From JADKIH01 sp031417555 (GTDB taxonomy: Bacteria > Bacteroidota > Bacteroidia > AKYH767-A > 2013-40CM-41-45): 64,000 nucleotides of DNA. Every line of letters starts with the position of its first letter. The first letter of the stretch is position 1. Both the position numbers and the translations under genes were made by a program. The DNA is taken from contig JANOVV010000037.1 of NCBI GenBank assembly GCA_031417555.1, positions 16,054-80,053 on the forward strand, given 5' to 3'. A model generated the notes under the pieces. That model searched no databases and was not told where the DNA came from. It saw only the letters and a program-made list of their open reading frames with translations. This document shows positions 52,414 to 61,771 of this stretch, piece after piece.

Positions 52414-53874
52414 ATGATAAAATCACTAATTCAAATTCTATTTTTTATAGTTCTATCGGTAAATACCACTGAAGCTCAGCCCAATTTTTTTATTAACGGG
52501 AACTTGCCTTCCACTATGCCCGGAAATGTTAATATTAAAATTGACAAAACATTTTTACATCGCTCTTTTGAATATAACGGAGCTTCTATTATAGATGGCC
52601 ATTTTCAGATTAAATTTAATCTGGATCGTAATTATATTATTGACCTTACAAGTGCACATTTTATAATCCCTGTTTACGCAGAAGCCGGAGAAGATTTAAA
52701 TTTAAAAGTAACTTATGATGACTCAAAAAAATCTTTTTCCTTTTCAGGTAATGGTGGTGAACAAAACAATTTCCTGAGAGAATTTACAAATCGATTTAAA
52801 GACGACTTTAATGATAGTTTAAGCGAGATTCAAATGTTAAATTCTTCAATCGATGCTTTTGAATCTTCTTTATTTGAAAAAAGAAAAGCTCAAAGAGAAT
52901 TTTTAAAAACAGAAGGTAAACAAAAAAATTATTCTGCAGATTTCAATAAATATATTGAAAATGAAATTAACTATCACTTCTGGAAAGAATTATTTGCTTT
53001 CCCAATCATCAATGCAAACAAGGATTCGAAAATATTAACTGTAAATGAAATACCGGCCGTCATGCTTGAGAATTTTAATCAGGTAAAAATTAATAATGAT
53101 TCAGCCTTGATTTCAAAATCATACAGGGATTTTATTAAATACTATATTATCTATTCCTCTTCGAAATCAAATGGTTTTAAAAAATTCGACAACCTAGCTT
53201 CATCAGCCGACAGAAAATCGTCTATAGGAAGAGAAAAACTTGAAGGAATTAATTTTATTTATTGGCTATCACGATATACATTGGAAGAATTTGGAAGCCT
53301 AAAACCATCTTCTGTTAAAAAATTATTGACGACTTTAAAAGAAACTGATACAAATAAAACATATTGGGAAATTGTAAATGGCGTATGTAAAGATAAAGCA
53401 AACTCACCTGATGAGCCTCCTGTTCCACAGACTGTTCCCGTAATGATGGATGGAGCCGGTGCCGGACTAACTGATATTAAAGGAAAACCTGTCAAGCTTA
53501 CCAGCCTTAAAGGGAAAGTAGTTTACATTGATTTCTGGGCAAGCTGGTGCGGACCTTGTCGTAAGATGATGCCATTTTCAAAATCAATGCATGAACAGCT
53601 TACCGAAAAGCAAAGGAAGGAAATTGTATTTTTATATATATCCATCGATCAGGATACTGCTGCATGGAAAAAAGCAATTAATGATCTTGGCATAGAAGGC
53701 ACTCAATTTATTTCTCCCGGAAATTGGCAATCAAAAGCTTGTCAGTATTTTCAGATTGGCAGCATTCCACGCTATATGATTATGAATAAGAAAGGAGAAA
53801 TTATTGAACTCAATGCCAGACGCCCTGCTGATACCGCCGTTCTTCAACAATTGATTGGACTAACCTTAGAATAA
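52414..53874 (+). CDS. TlpA-like thiol-disulfide oxidoreductase with DUF4369-type N-terminus
   Basis: 486 residues with a signal peptide ending near TEAQP. Residues 20-130 form a beta-rich DUF4369-like domain; a helical middle part follows; from residue 345 there is a thioredoxin fold with VVYIDFWASWCGPCRKMMPF, active-site CGPC, and cis-Pro in IGSIPRYMI. Reduces disulfides in the periplasm, as in related envelope-stress or cytochrome maturation proteins; the partner is not known. Confidence 0.86.
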   Translation: MIKSLIQILFFIVLSVNTTEAQPNFFINGNLPSTMPGNVNIKIDKTFLHRSFEYNGASIIDGHFQIKFNLDRNYIIDLTSAHFIIPVYAEAGEDLNLKVTYDDSKKSFSFSGNGGEQNNFLREFTNRFKDDFNDSLSEIQMLNSSIDAFESSLFEKRKAQREFLKTEGKQKNYSADFNKYIENEINYHFWKELFAFPIINANKDSKILTVNEIPAVMLENFNQVKINNDSALISKSYRDFIKYYIIYSSSKSNGFKKFDNLASSADRKSSIGREKLEGINFIYWLSRYTLEEFGSLKPSSVKKLLTTLKETDTNKTYWEIVNGVCKDKANSPDEPPVPQTVPVMMDGAGAGLTDIKGKPVKLTSLKGKVVYIDFWASWCGPCRKMMPFSKSMHEQLTEKQRKEIVFLYISIDQDTAAWKKAINDLGIEGTQFISPGNWQSKACQYFQIGSIPRYMIMNKKGEIIELNARRPADTAVLQQLIGLTLE

Positions 53875-54016
53875 TTTTTTAAAAATCAGGTTTTCTATAA
53901 TTGACATCTTTCTTAGATAGTTCTGAATTCTTTTCTTTTGAAATTAATTTTCAAGGGTTCAGAACGCCTGGAACCTCATTTAGGTTTTAGACCTATATTC
54001 CCGCATTAAAAATCCT

Positions 54017-54050
54017 TATCTTTGGCAAAAGCCGGTTTATATCGGCTTTT
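54017..54050 (+). promoter_or_regulatory. TATCTTTG box followed by a hairpin upstream of der
   Basis: TATCTTTG at 54017-54024 fits TAnnTTTG. Two bases later AAAAGCCG (54027-54034) pairs with CGGCTTTT (54043-54050), and the arm ends in T5. Placement of a terminator-like hairpin directly at a start site is unusual; it may instead be the terminator of the preceding gene. A -33 box is not clear. Confidence 0.45.
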
Positions 54051-54100
54051 TATCATTAAAATTGAATCAAAAACCAAGATTCCTGTATTAAGCCCTAGTC

Positions 54101-54128
54101 TTGATACCCGATACTTGATACCTGATAC
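54101..54128. repeat. heptanucleotide repeat YYGATAC x4
   Basis: TTGATAC, CCGATAC, TTGATAC, CTGATAC in exact succession, 17 bp before the der start codon. Confidence 0.85.
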
Positions 54129-54145
54129 TTAAAAAAAATCCCCCC

Positions 54146-55465
54146 ATGTCTAGCATAGTAGCCATCGTAGGCAGACCCAATGTTGGGAAATCAACACTTT
54201 TCAACCGGCTAACCGAAAGCCGCGATGCCATTGTCGATGAGCAAAGTGGTGTTACCCGCGACCGTCATTATGGTCATTCGGAATGGAATGGAAAAAAGTT
54301 TTCTGTCATCGACACCGGCGGTTATATCCGTGGTTCAGATGATGTTTTTGAAGATGCCATTCGTGCCCAGGTAGAACTGGCTATTGAAGAAGCTGATTTG
54401 ATTTTATTCGTTGTTGATGTCGAATTAGGAATTACTGCTTCCGATGATGCTGTTGTCAGAATTCTTCGTAAGACTGGTAAAAAAGTAATACTGGTTGCCA
54501 ATAAGGTAGATAATCCTCAGCGTATAGCTCTTACTTCGGAATTTTACAATTTCGGACTTGGAGAGCCGTTTGCAATTTCTTCTATCAATGGAAGCGGTAC
54601 AGGGGAATTGTTAGATGAGATAGTAAAAAATCTTCCGAAAGAATTTTCTGATGATACAGAAGGACTTCCCCGCTTTGCAATTATCGGTCAGCCGAATGTT
54701 GGAAAATCTTCTCTGCTTAATATGCTCATCGGTGAAGAAAGAAGCATCGTAACACCCGTTGCAGGAACAACCAGAGATGCAGTGCATCAGCGCTATTCAA
54801 AGTACGGACATGAATTTCTTCTTGTAGATACTGCCGGACTAAGACGTAAAGCACGCGTAAAAGAAGATCTCGAATTCTACTCTGTACTGCGATCTATTAA
54901 AGCTATTGAAGAATCAGATGTTTGTCTGCTAATGATAGATGCTGCGAATGATTTAACAGCGCAGGATCTTGCTATTTTTCATCTCATTGAAAAAAACAAT
55001 AAGGGAGTTGTAATCATCGTCAACAAATGGGATGTGATGGAGAAGGATAATCACAGTACTAAAATTTATACCGATAAAATACAAGCCAAGCTGGCGCCAT
55101 TTAGCGATGTGCCAGTTATCTTCACATCGGTAAAAACAAAGCAGCGCGTATTTCAGGCCTTAGAACTTGCTATACATGTTTATGAAAACAGGAAGAAAAA
55201 AATAAAGACATCGCAATTGAATGAATATCTTTTGCCCGTCATCGACAATACACCACCTCCGGCGATTAAAGGAAAACATATTAAGATAAAATACATTACT
55301 CAACTTCCGACACCTACACCACAGTTTGCGTTTTTCTGTAATCTGCCGCAATACATCAACGAATCGTACCGGCGTTTCCTGGAAAACAAACTCCGCGAAA
55401 AATTTGATTTCACGGGCGTGACTATTAATTTGTTTTTTAGGAGTAAGGGGAAGCCGGGGAACTAA
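54146..55465 (+). CDS. der: GTPase Der (EngA)
   Basis: 439 residues with two GTPase domains: GRPNVGKSTLFNRL near residue 8 and GQPNVGKSSLLNML near residue 182, each with NKxD (NKVD, NKWD), and a C-terminal KH-like domain. Acts in 50S assembly. Its stop codon is the first part of a 16-copy minisatellite. Confidence 0.96.
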   Translation: MSSIVAIVGRPNVGKSTLFNRLTESRDAIVDEQSGVTRDRHYGHSEWNGKKFSVIDTGGYIRGSDDVFEDAIRAQVELAIEEADLILFVVDVELGITASDDAVVRILRKTGKKVILVANKVDNPQRIALTSEFYNFGLGEPFAISSINGSGTGELLDEIVKNLPKEFSDDTEGLPRFAIIGQPNVGKSSLLNMLIGEERSIVTPVAGTTRDAVHQRYSKYGHEFLLVDTAGLRRKARVKEDLEFYSVLRSIKAIEESDVCLLMIDAANDLTAQDLAIFHLIEKNNKGVVIIVNKWDVMEKDNHSTKIYTDKIQAKLAPFSDVPVIFTSVKTKQRVFQALELAIHVYENRKKKIKTSQLNEYLLPVIDNTPPPAIKGKHIKIKYITQLPTPTPQFAFFCNLPQYINESYRRFLENKLREKFDFTGVTINLFFRSKGKPGN

Positions 55466-55575
55466 GTCTGAAGTCCGAAGTCTGAAGTCTGAAGTCCGAA
55501 GTCCGAAGTCCGAAGTCTGAAGTCTGAAGTCTGAAGTCTGAAGTCTGAAGTCTGAAGTCTGAAGTCTGAAGTCTG
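55464..55575. repeat. 16-copy heptanucleotide minisatellite AAGTCYG
   Basis: 112 bp made of exactly sixteen 7-bp units: AAGTCTG (twelve) and AAGTCCG (four, at units 2 and 5-7). The first two bases belong to the TAA of der. An open minus-strand frame across it is an artefact of the repeat. Confidence 0.97.
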
Positions 55576-55709
55576 AAAAAATTTCGGAATTAGATTTTAT
55601 TTCAATTACAACTTTAAAAAAATAATATCCTGAAGTATAAACAATATGCATATTGGAAAACAGTAGTCAATTGTATCAATTTTTTTTTGACTTTTGACTT
55701 CACCAAAAT

Positions 55710-55781
55710 GGTCTCATCGTTCAACGGATAGGACTTAAGTTTCCGAAACTTACAATGCAGGTTCGATTCCTGCTGAGACCA
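55710..55781 (+). tRNA. tRNA-Arg(CCG)
   Basis: 72 nt without encoded CCA. Acceptor GGTCTCA/TGAGACC, anticodon arm TAAGT-TTCCGAA-ACTTA with anticodon CCG, T-arm GCAGG-TTCGATT-CCTGC. Normal cloverleaf, no palindrome-bearing copies around it. Confidence 0.95.
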
Positions 55782-55825
55782 CTACCTTCCTATAAATTTC
55801 CTGGTTCTAGTATTACAAAACCCCC

Positions 55826-56254
55826 TCACTTCACCGCCCCAGCTTCCTGTAATTCCCTCACCCAGTCAAGCGCTGAAGATGGCGAATTGAAATATTTTGT
55901 TGTTACCGTCGAAGTATCGTATTGATTCGAAATTGTTTTCACTGCCAGTTCGCTGAAAGTGTCTTTGTTTAATATCAATCCCTGGTAGCGAAAACCGGCT
56001 TTAACGGCACGGAGATACCAGCTGTTTAAAATCCACTCCTGGTCAGCGGGGCTGATAACATACATATCCCTTGCATCGGCAATAATAATAGATGTATTTT
56101 TTAATTCGACAGCATTAATAATTTCATCAAGGACTTTGCGAAAAGGTTCATCGCTTACATAAACTCCTTTCCAAAATGTCTGGATGATATGTAAATCATT
56201 GTTGTAAAAAATATCGCATGCTTCACTTGAAAAAATAATTTCCAGATTTGACAT
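55826..56254 (-). CDS. hypothetical protein, possibly STAS-like
   Basis: 142 residues, cytoplasmic. Alternating strands and helices (IIIADARDMYVISPADQEWILNSW) resemble a SpoIIAA/STAS-like fold found in Bacteroidota proteins of this size, but no phospho-Ser site is obvious. Stands alone. Confidence 0.65.
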   Translation of the reverse strand: MSNLEIIFSSEACDIFYNNDLHIIQTFWKGVYVSDEPFRKVLDEIINAVELKNTSIIIADARDMYVISPADQEWILNSWYLRAVKAGFRYQGLILNKDTFSELAVKTISNQYDTSTVTTKYFNSPSSALDWVRELQEAGAVK

Positions 56255-56417
56255 GATAAAAAATTTGAAACTATAATTCGAAGGTAGAAAATTTCAAGTA
56301 TATTCTAAAATAAAAAGGAAAATCAGTAATAATTAATAGATTATAGATTAAATAAATTTTAAAGATATGTTCACATCAAAAAAGTACAATTCAATAAAAT
56401 GAAAAATTATTTGCGAA

Positions 56418-56465
56418 AATAATCCGTGAAAACCCGTTTGATCCATTCAATCCGTGTTCCATTAT
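56418..56465. repeat. second ATCCGTG intergenic repeat
   Basis: AATCCGTGAAAACCCGTTTGATCC, then ATTCAATCCGTGTTCCATT. It shares the last 14 bp with 20755-20768. Confidence 0.6.
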
Positions 56466-56497
56466 TCCCCACTTGAAAATATCATCTTACATGAGCT

Positions 56498-56740
56498 TTA
56501 CTCATAAATCTTACTATAGAAAACAGCTATGACAATATCCTTTGTATAATTCTCATTAGTTATAGAAATAAATGGAGGTTTAGCATCTAACTCTTTTACG
56601 ACATCATAACCAGTATATTCTTTTTTAACAACCGCTACTGCTTCTTCTAATGATTTAAAAGCGTATTTAAACGTGTATGTATATTCATTGGGATGATAAT
56701 ACACTTCAAATAGGACCGGTTCAACTTCAATGATAGACAT
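56498..56740 (-). CDS. small hypothetical protein
   Basis: 80 residues, acidic, with a Tyr/Phe-rich beta-like pattern (FEVYYHPNEYTYTFKYAFKS). ATG start; no signal peptide. No family recognised. Confidence 0.55.
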   Translation of the reverse strand: MSIIEVEPVLFEVYYHPNEYTYTFKYAFKSLEEAVAVVKKEYTGYDVVKELDAKPPFISITNENYTKDIVIAVFYSKIYE

Positions 56741-56820
56741 AAATCGATTCGTTTAACGTAAAAATATTTAAATACTTTGGCAATTCAATTTAGATAATCA
56801 AAGACCTCAACCAATAAAAA

Positions 56821-56851
56821 AGCCCCGGAAAATCCGAGGCTAAATTTTTTT
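56821..56851 (-). terminator. terminator of the gldK-L-M-N operon
   Basis: Imperfect stem AGCCCCGG-AAAAT-CCGAGGCT with A-run before and T-run after, so it can stop transcription in either direction; it lies 33 bp after the gldN stop. Confidence 0.8.
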
Positions 56852-56883
56852 ACGCTGCCAATCTCAAGACTAAAATCTTAAGA

Positions 56884-57729
56884 CTAGAACTCCCACATAT
56901 CATGTTCGAAGTTTGAAATATCTTCTTTGATTTTCTCAGACTCGAGCAAAGCGTTAATCCCTGTTCTGTAATCTTCAATACGGCGATCGTAGACATTGGA
57001 TTCTTTGTAGATATAACTACCAAAGAGGCGCTTTTGAAACATATCATCAAATGAGAGTCGTGCTGCATCATTTTCACGATTAAACACTTCGGCATTTGCT
57101 AATAACTTTCTTGCTTCCGGATAATAAACCCAGAACAATGGCATTTTTATATTCCCTTCACGAACGGAGCCATCTTCAGCAATTGCATACATAACAGGAG
57201 CAATACCAATGATGCGGACATCCATTACAGAACGTTGCTTGTCAAAAAACCAGTCTTCTTTTATTCTGAAACCAATTACTTTGTCACGAGAAAATTCGCG
57301 GGCAATAAGAGTATCATACGTTTCATAAGGCGGCTCTGAGCGCTGCATTTGAACAGTATCGGTACGTGCGCCACCTTGCGATAAAATATCTTTTGTAGTT
57401 AAAGGGAGAACGAATTCATCATCAACTGTACTGTATGCAGTCAATGTTCCTTCCTGGATAGCGTCCATTAACAAGTCTATCAGATTTTTTCTGTTCGTTG
57501 TCTGTTTACTGCTTGGAAAACGCAAAGGCAGATTCATTTTCTCATTTAAATCAACCATACGCCAGACACGTTTGGACCACATTACATCTGCTTCACGCAG
57601 AAATGGATAAGGAATTACCTGGCGTTCAACTGTATGTTCTTTTACATAAACACCATCAAGTACATTCTGTGAAAATGCCATTCCCCCTAGAAGGGTAAAC
57701 ATCATCAGTAATAATATTCTTAATTTCAT
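56884..57729 (-). CDS. gldN: type IX secretion protein GldN/PorN
   Basis: 281 residues with a signal peptide (MKLRILLLMMFTLLGGMAFS). The mature part contains WSKRVWRMVDLNEKMNLPLRFP and FRIKEDWFFDKQRSVMDVRI, both recognisable GldN blocks. Periplasmic; with GldK it forms the ring on the outer-membrane side. The gap to gldM is 14 bp. Confidence 0.93.
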   Translation of the reverse strand: MKLRILLLMMFTLLGGMAFSQNVLDGVYVKEHTVERQVIPYPFLREADVMWSKRVWRMVDLNEKMNLPLRFPSSKQTTNRKNLIDLLMDAIQEGTLTAYSTVDDEFVLPLTTKDILSQGGARTDTVQMQRSEPPYETYDTLIAREFSRDKVIGFRIKEDWFFDKQRSVMDVRIIGIAPVMYAIAEDGSVREGNIKMPLFWVYYPEARKLLANAEVFNRENDAARLSFDDMFQKRLFGSYIYKESNVYDRRIEDYRTGINALLESEKIKEDISNFEHDMWEF

Positions 57730-57743
57730 AATACCTCCTTTTA

Positions 57744-59375
57744 TTATTGCACTGTGAAAGCCATAGGCGACAGTGTTCGTGTGCTTTGATCAGCACCTGT
57801 AGCCATTTTAGCTTTAATATATTCAAAAAATATTTTATCTCCCGGACGAGTACTGGCGACCATGTCACGCATTTCCTGCGTTAACTGATTACCTGTTGTT
57901 TCTTTTTCATAAGGATCTTTTCCTTTTCTGACAATCGTCATTTTAAATCCTGTAATCCTAAAGAACAATTCGAAATCGAAATTCTCCAACGTAGGTATTA
58001 ACGTTCCTGCAGCGACAATATTTTTATTGATTGGCCCGCCTTTGCTGCTGGCAATTGTTGCAACAGGATCAGGAACTTTTTTAACGCGGTATTCAAACGA
58101 ACCCATCGGAATAACCTTCCCGCCGATTTCTGCAGATACACTGATATTTGATCTACCTACGGTAGTAACAGTTGCCATATAATGGCCGGCTCCTGCTGTA
58201 GGATTAGCCCTTAGAACGATTCCGGCACCGGAAGGATTCACTTTTACCTTATCGCTTGAAACACCGGGAACGGAAATGGCCATTGGATTATCAACACCAA
58301 TATAAAGCACATTCATTTTTTCTGCAGATACAACTGAATTTGGTTTTTGAGCAACATAAGAAGCATTGAATGGATAATAATCCATTTTTCCATCGCCTTT
58401 TGTAACACGAATTACACCTTGCCATTTTCTTTCGCCTTCGCCTGTAGAAGCCTGAGTGAATTTAGAATAACCACCTAATGAAGGCAGAGGTTGTCCTTCG
58501 CATCCTTTGCATATTCCTGTCGCAGAATCATAAGATGCTCCTACGAAAACATCGGGTGCTAACGTTGACGAAGTTGCAGCAAGAAATACGTCTGCTTCAT
58601 AGTTACTTCCATTAGTAACAACTGTTGTATTAGGAATAACTTTAGGAGTTAATCGATCCGGGCGGAAATCAAATTTTCCAACAGAGTTGAAAAGATCTTC
58701 AGCCACCTGCGATTCAGCATTTCTGATATCCGTTTGAAATTTTGAAAGCAGAGCAACAGTTGCAACGACAGGATTATGATAGAAACTCATCATCTCCCAT
58801 GTCCGTTTTCCATCTTCCACTTTTTCAGGATCATTCGTATTTAAAAGAGTGTTAAGTCTTTTTTCATATTCTGATCTGGAAGCTTCAGGAGCATTTGATA
58901 TTATAAGCTTTTTAAATTCTTCGAGTCTTTTTTTCAAATCACTTGCTACAGCACCATGGCCTGATTCATCTTTTCCAATCATAATACGAGTAGGAGTATC
59001 ATAATCTTCTTTATTCTCCATTGCAGGCAATGTAGGAGTAGAATCTCCTTCACTTAGCCGTTCAGATTCACGTATTAAAACAACTTTAGTATCCTCGATA
59101 AATTTGTTCAATTCCTTTGAACCTTTACGAACGTTATCCGCACGTTTATTTACATCGGCATATTTAGCACCATCGACAGACATAGCCTGAGCGAAAGCTG
59201 CATATGTATTTTGATTTTTTTTATCGATATTCTCATTTGACAACACTACGCTTTCATTGATTGTTACAAAGGCGTTAATGACTTCTTTAGTTACATTAAG
59301 CGCGAGTAGTGCTGTTAACACGAGATACATCATGTTAATCATTTTCTGTCTCGGGGACAATTTTCCACCTGCCAT
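57744..59375 (-). CDS. gldM: type IX secretion/gliding motor protein GldM
   Basis: 543 residues. One membrane helix at the start (MINMMYLVLTALLALNVTKEVINAF) and a long periplasmic part with helical then beta-sandwich domains. GldM, together with GldL, forms the proton-driven motor; the TM segment includes the Glu/Arg-type residues of the GldLM interface. Confidence 0.94.
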   Translation of the reverse strand: MAGGKLSPRQKMINMMYLVLTALLALNVTKEVINAFVTINESVVLSNENIDKKNQNTYAAFAQAMSVDGAKYADVNKRADNVRKGSKELNKFIEDTKVVLIRESERLSEGDSTPTLPAMENKEDYDTPTRIMIGKDESGHGAVASDLKKRLEEFKKLIISNAPEASRSEYEKRLNTLLNTNDPEKVEDGKRTWEMMSFYHNPVVATVALLSKFQTDIRNAESQVAEDLFNSVGKFDFRPDRLTPKVIPNTTVVTNGSNYEADVFLAATSSTLAPDVFVGASYDSATGICKGCEGQPLPSLGGYSKFTQASTGEGERKWQGVIRVTKGDGKMDYYPFNASYVAQKPNSVVSAEKMNVLYIGVDNPMAISVPGVSSDKVKVNPSGAGIVLRANPTAGAGHYMATVTTVGRSNISVSAEIGGKVIPMGSFEYRVKKVPDPVATIASSKGGPINKNIVAAGTLIPTLENFDFELFFRITGFKMTIVRKGKDPYEKETTGNQLTQEMRDMVASTRPGDKIFFEYIKAKMATGADQSTRTLSPMAFTVQ

Positions 59376-59416
59376 CTGGTTTTCTTTTTTTTGGTTAGAC
59401 TTATGAAAAACAGATA

Positions 59417-60259
59417 TTAACTACGTACAGTCATTGCAGAAAGCATATTTCCGTATATGGTATTGAGTTGGGAGAGATTTTTCGCTAGTGTAGAAACCTC
59501 CTCTTTATATCGTTTTGTTTCATCAAGCGAAGAATTAAGATTCGACATAAGCTCATTAATGCCATCGTAAAATCTGCTGGTTTGCTTGAGATGTTCATTA
59601 CTATCTTGAAGTTGTAATTCATAAACAGCATTCAATGCTGCCAGATTCTTGCCTGCATTTACAACCTGATCTTTATAAACACGAACTTCCTCGGTAGAAT
59701 TAGAAAGACTTTCAACGGCTTGAGCAGCCTTTGTATATGAATTGGACATTTCATTAACAGAGCGGGAAGCTTTAGAAACATTCTGAACATAGTCATCGGT
59801 TGCAGCAGAGGCATTGCTTAAGTCAGCAAGTTTGGAAGTGCTGTCTCCAAGGGCACGAAGACCGGTACCGAGGCTTTCAAGAAGATCCGGACCAATTTTG
59901 GCATCAGCCATGAGAAGATCCAAATGTTGTGAAATCTGATCAGCGTTTTTCTTACGATCCTTTTTACTATGGCTATCTTCATCTTCCATTCCGGCAAGTT
60001 CAGGGTATACCAATGACCAATCAACATCTTCATGAATTGGTTCGAAAGCAGAGAAAAAGAAAATGACAGCTTCTGTTCCTAATCCTAAAACCAGAAAGAA
60101 TCCTGAAAATGGCCAGTGTTGTATTTTGAATAAAGCTCCGACGATAACGATGGATGCTCCCCATCCATATAATCTTACCATGAAGCTTTTGAATTGCTTT
60201 CCTTGTGTTAAATCAGAAATTCCCATAATTTTATTTAGATAATTTTGTTGGTTAGACAA
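59417..60259 (-). CDS. gldL: type IX secretion/gliding motor protein GldL
   Basis: 280 residues. Two membrane helices (near residues 30-50 and 55-75; GASIVIVGALFKIQHWPFSG) with the family's Lys/His/Pro region, then a long cytoplasmic coiled coil. GldL forms the stator-like ring that drives GldM. Confidence 0.93.
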   Translation of the reverse strand: MSNQQNYLNKIMGISDLTQGKQFKSFMVRLYGWGASIVIVGALFKIQHWPFSGFFLVLGLGTEAVIFFFSAFEPIHEDVDWSLVYPELAGMEDEDSHSKKDRKKNADQISQHLDLLMADAKIGPDLLESLGTGLRALGDSTSKLADLSNASAATDDYVQNVSKASRSVNEMSNSYTKAAQAVESLSNSTEEVRVYKDQVVNAGKNLAALNAVYELQLQDSNEHLKQTSRFYDGINELMSNLNSSLDETKRYKEEVSTLAKNLSQLNTIYGNMLSAMTVRS

Positions 60260-60335
60260 TAATTGTAAGAAACAAGTTGATGTGTACTAATCGGTGAAGG
60301 AGAGATTTTTATTCGTAAAAACAAAAAAGGTTTTA

Positions 60336-61622
60336 TTAATAATCAGATTTATCTCTACCAAGAAAGCTCATTACACTACGGAATCCAATGTAGCATTTTG
60401 CCGTATCCTGATATTCATAAGTCCTGGTTGATGTCTGAAGATAATAAGCAACATCTTTCCAAGAGCCGCCACGTATTACTTTTCGTTTTAATGCAGGAAG
60501 ATCGCTGTCCTTTGCTTCGTATTCGTAATTCGTACTCACATCATGAGTAAAACTATATGCTGATTCATCAAAAGCGTTGCTTGTCCATTCGGCAACATTT
60601 CCGGCCATACAATAAACACCGTAATCATTAGGCCAGTAAGAAGTAGCTTTTACTGTATAAACACCACCGTCGTCCATGTAGTTTCCACGCATTGGTTTAA
60701 AATTGCCAAGGAAACAACCACGACTGTTACGAATATACGGACCACCCCAAGGGTAAGGAGAAAGTTCCAGACCTCCGCGTGCAGCATATTCCCATTCAGT
60801 TTCAGAAGGTAATCTGAAATCCTGAACAAAAGAATTACCATTTTCTTCGAGATAGCTGTTATATAATTGTGTACGCCAAATACAAAATGCACGTGCTTGT
60901 TTCCAATTAACACCAACGACTGGATAATCGTCATAAGCGGGATGCCAGAAATACATTTGTGTCATAGGATCATGATAAGAATAAGTATAATCATGAATCC
61001 ATGATAATGTATCAGGATAAACATTCAGAACATCCTTTTTAATAAATACTGAACGGTCGCGCATACCTTGCTCACGACTTTCGCGTTGAGCGGCAGTTTT
61101 TAAATCAATCCAATAGTATTCGAAATTTAATTTGCGGCTGTCAATTTCTTTCCGGCGATAAAAACGCTCTGTTTCAGGGAGGAATAATTCAGCCAATGTT
61201 TCTTCATTTTGCTCATCGTCCCATTTAATTTTTTCACGCCAGTTTATTCGTTCTCCGTATTCACCTTCATCGATTATGTGTTCGCCACCAATAAGTCGGT
61301 GAGCTAGTGAGTCACGAACCCAATATACAAATTGACGATATTCATTGTTAGTAATTTCTGTGTTATCCATATAAAAAGCAGGAACAGTAACGCTCTTACC
61401 TTGAGAGGTAACTGCATATGGAACATCCTGATCACTGGGTCCCATGTTAAAGGAGCCGGCAGGAATAAAAACCATTCCGTATGGATCTGACTGATACCAT
61501 TTTTCGCGATTCGTAACGCCAGTTAATTCGCCCTTATTTCCACTTCCGCATCCGGCAAGAATAAGGAGGATGAAAGAATAAAGAAAATCGGTTTTTTTCA
61601 CTCCGAAGGTTTTGAGATTCAT
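60336..61622 (-). CDS. gldK: type IX secretion lipoprotein GldK/PorK
   Basis: About 428 residues from the ATG at 61622, which begins a lipoprotein signal (MNLKTFGVKKTDFLYSFILL, lipobox LAGC); the upstream ATG at 61652 adds a hydrophilic leader. The body is an FGE-sulfatase/SUMF1-like fold (FIPAGSFNMGPSDQD, PVVGVNWKQARAFCIWR, RLPSETEWEYAARGG, GNVAEWTSN, RGGSW). With GldN it forms the outer ring. Confidence 0.93.
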   Translation of the reverse strand: MNLKTFGVKKTDFLYSFILLILAGCGSGNKGELTGVTNREKWYQSDPYGMVFIPAGSFNMGPSDQDVPYAVTSQGKSVTVPAFYMDNTEITNNEYRQFVYWVRDSLAHRLIGGEHIIDEGEYGERINWREKIKWDDEQNEETLAELFLPETERFYRRKEIDSRKLNFEYYWIDLKTAAQRESREQGMRDRSVFIKKDVLNVYPDTLSWIHDYTYSYHDPMTQMYFWHPAYDDYPVVGVNWKQARAFCIWRTQLYNSYLEENGNSFVQDFRLPSETEWEYAARGGLELSPYPWGGPYIRNSRGCFLGNFKPMRGNYMDDGGVYTVKATSYWPNDYGVYCMAGNVAEWTSNAFDESAYSFTHDVSTNYEYEAKDSDLPALKRKVIRGGSWKDVAYYLQTSTRTYEYQDTAKCYIGFRSVMSFLGRDKSDY

Positions 61623-61771
61623 TTTTTTTGTATGAATTAAAACTGGTTTCACAAATAACGGAACTTGCAGTTAATTATTGAAACCAAAGAAGTTTAACCA
61701 CCTTTAACGAGGTGACACATCATTGGTTTCATTCAAATTTATGTAATGTCCGCGTTGTAGGCAAACAATTC

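Noticed and set aside
55160..55651. 163-codon minus-strand ORF with SDFRLQT-type repeats
   Set aside because: It is the translation of the 7-bp minisatellite plus the antisense of der; period 7 read in three frames gives a seven-residue repeat by arithmetic.
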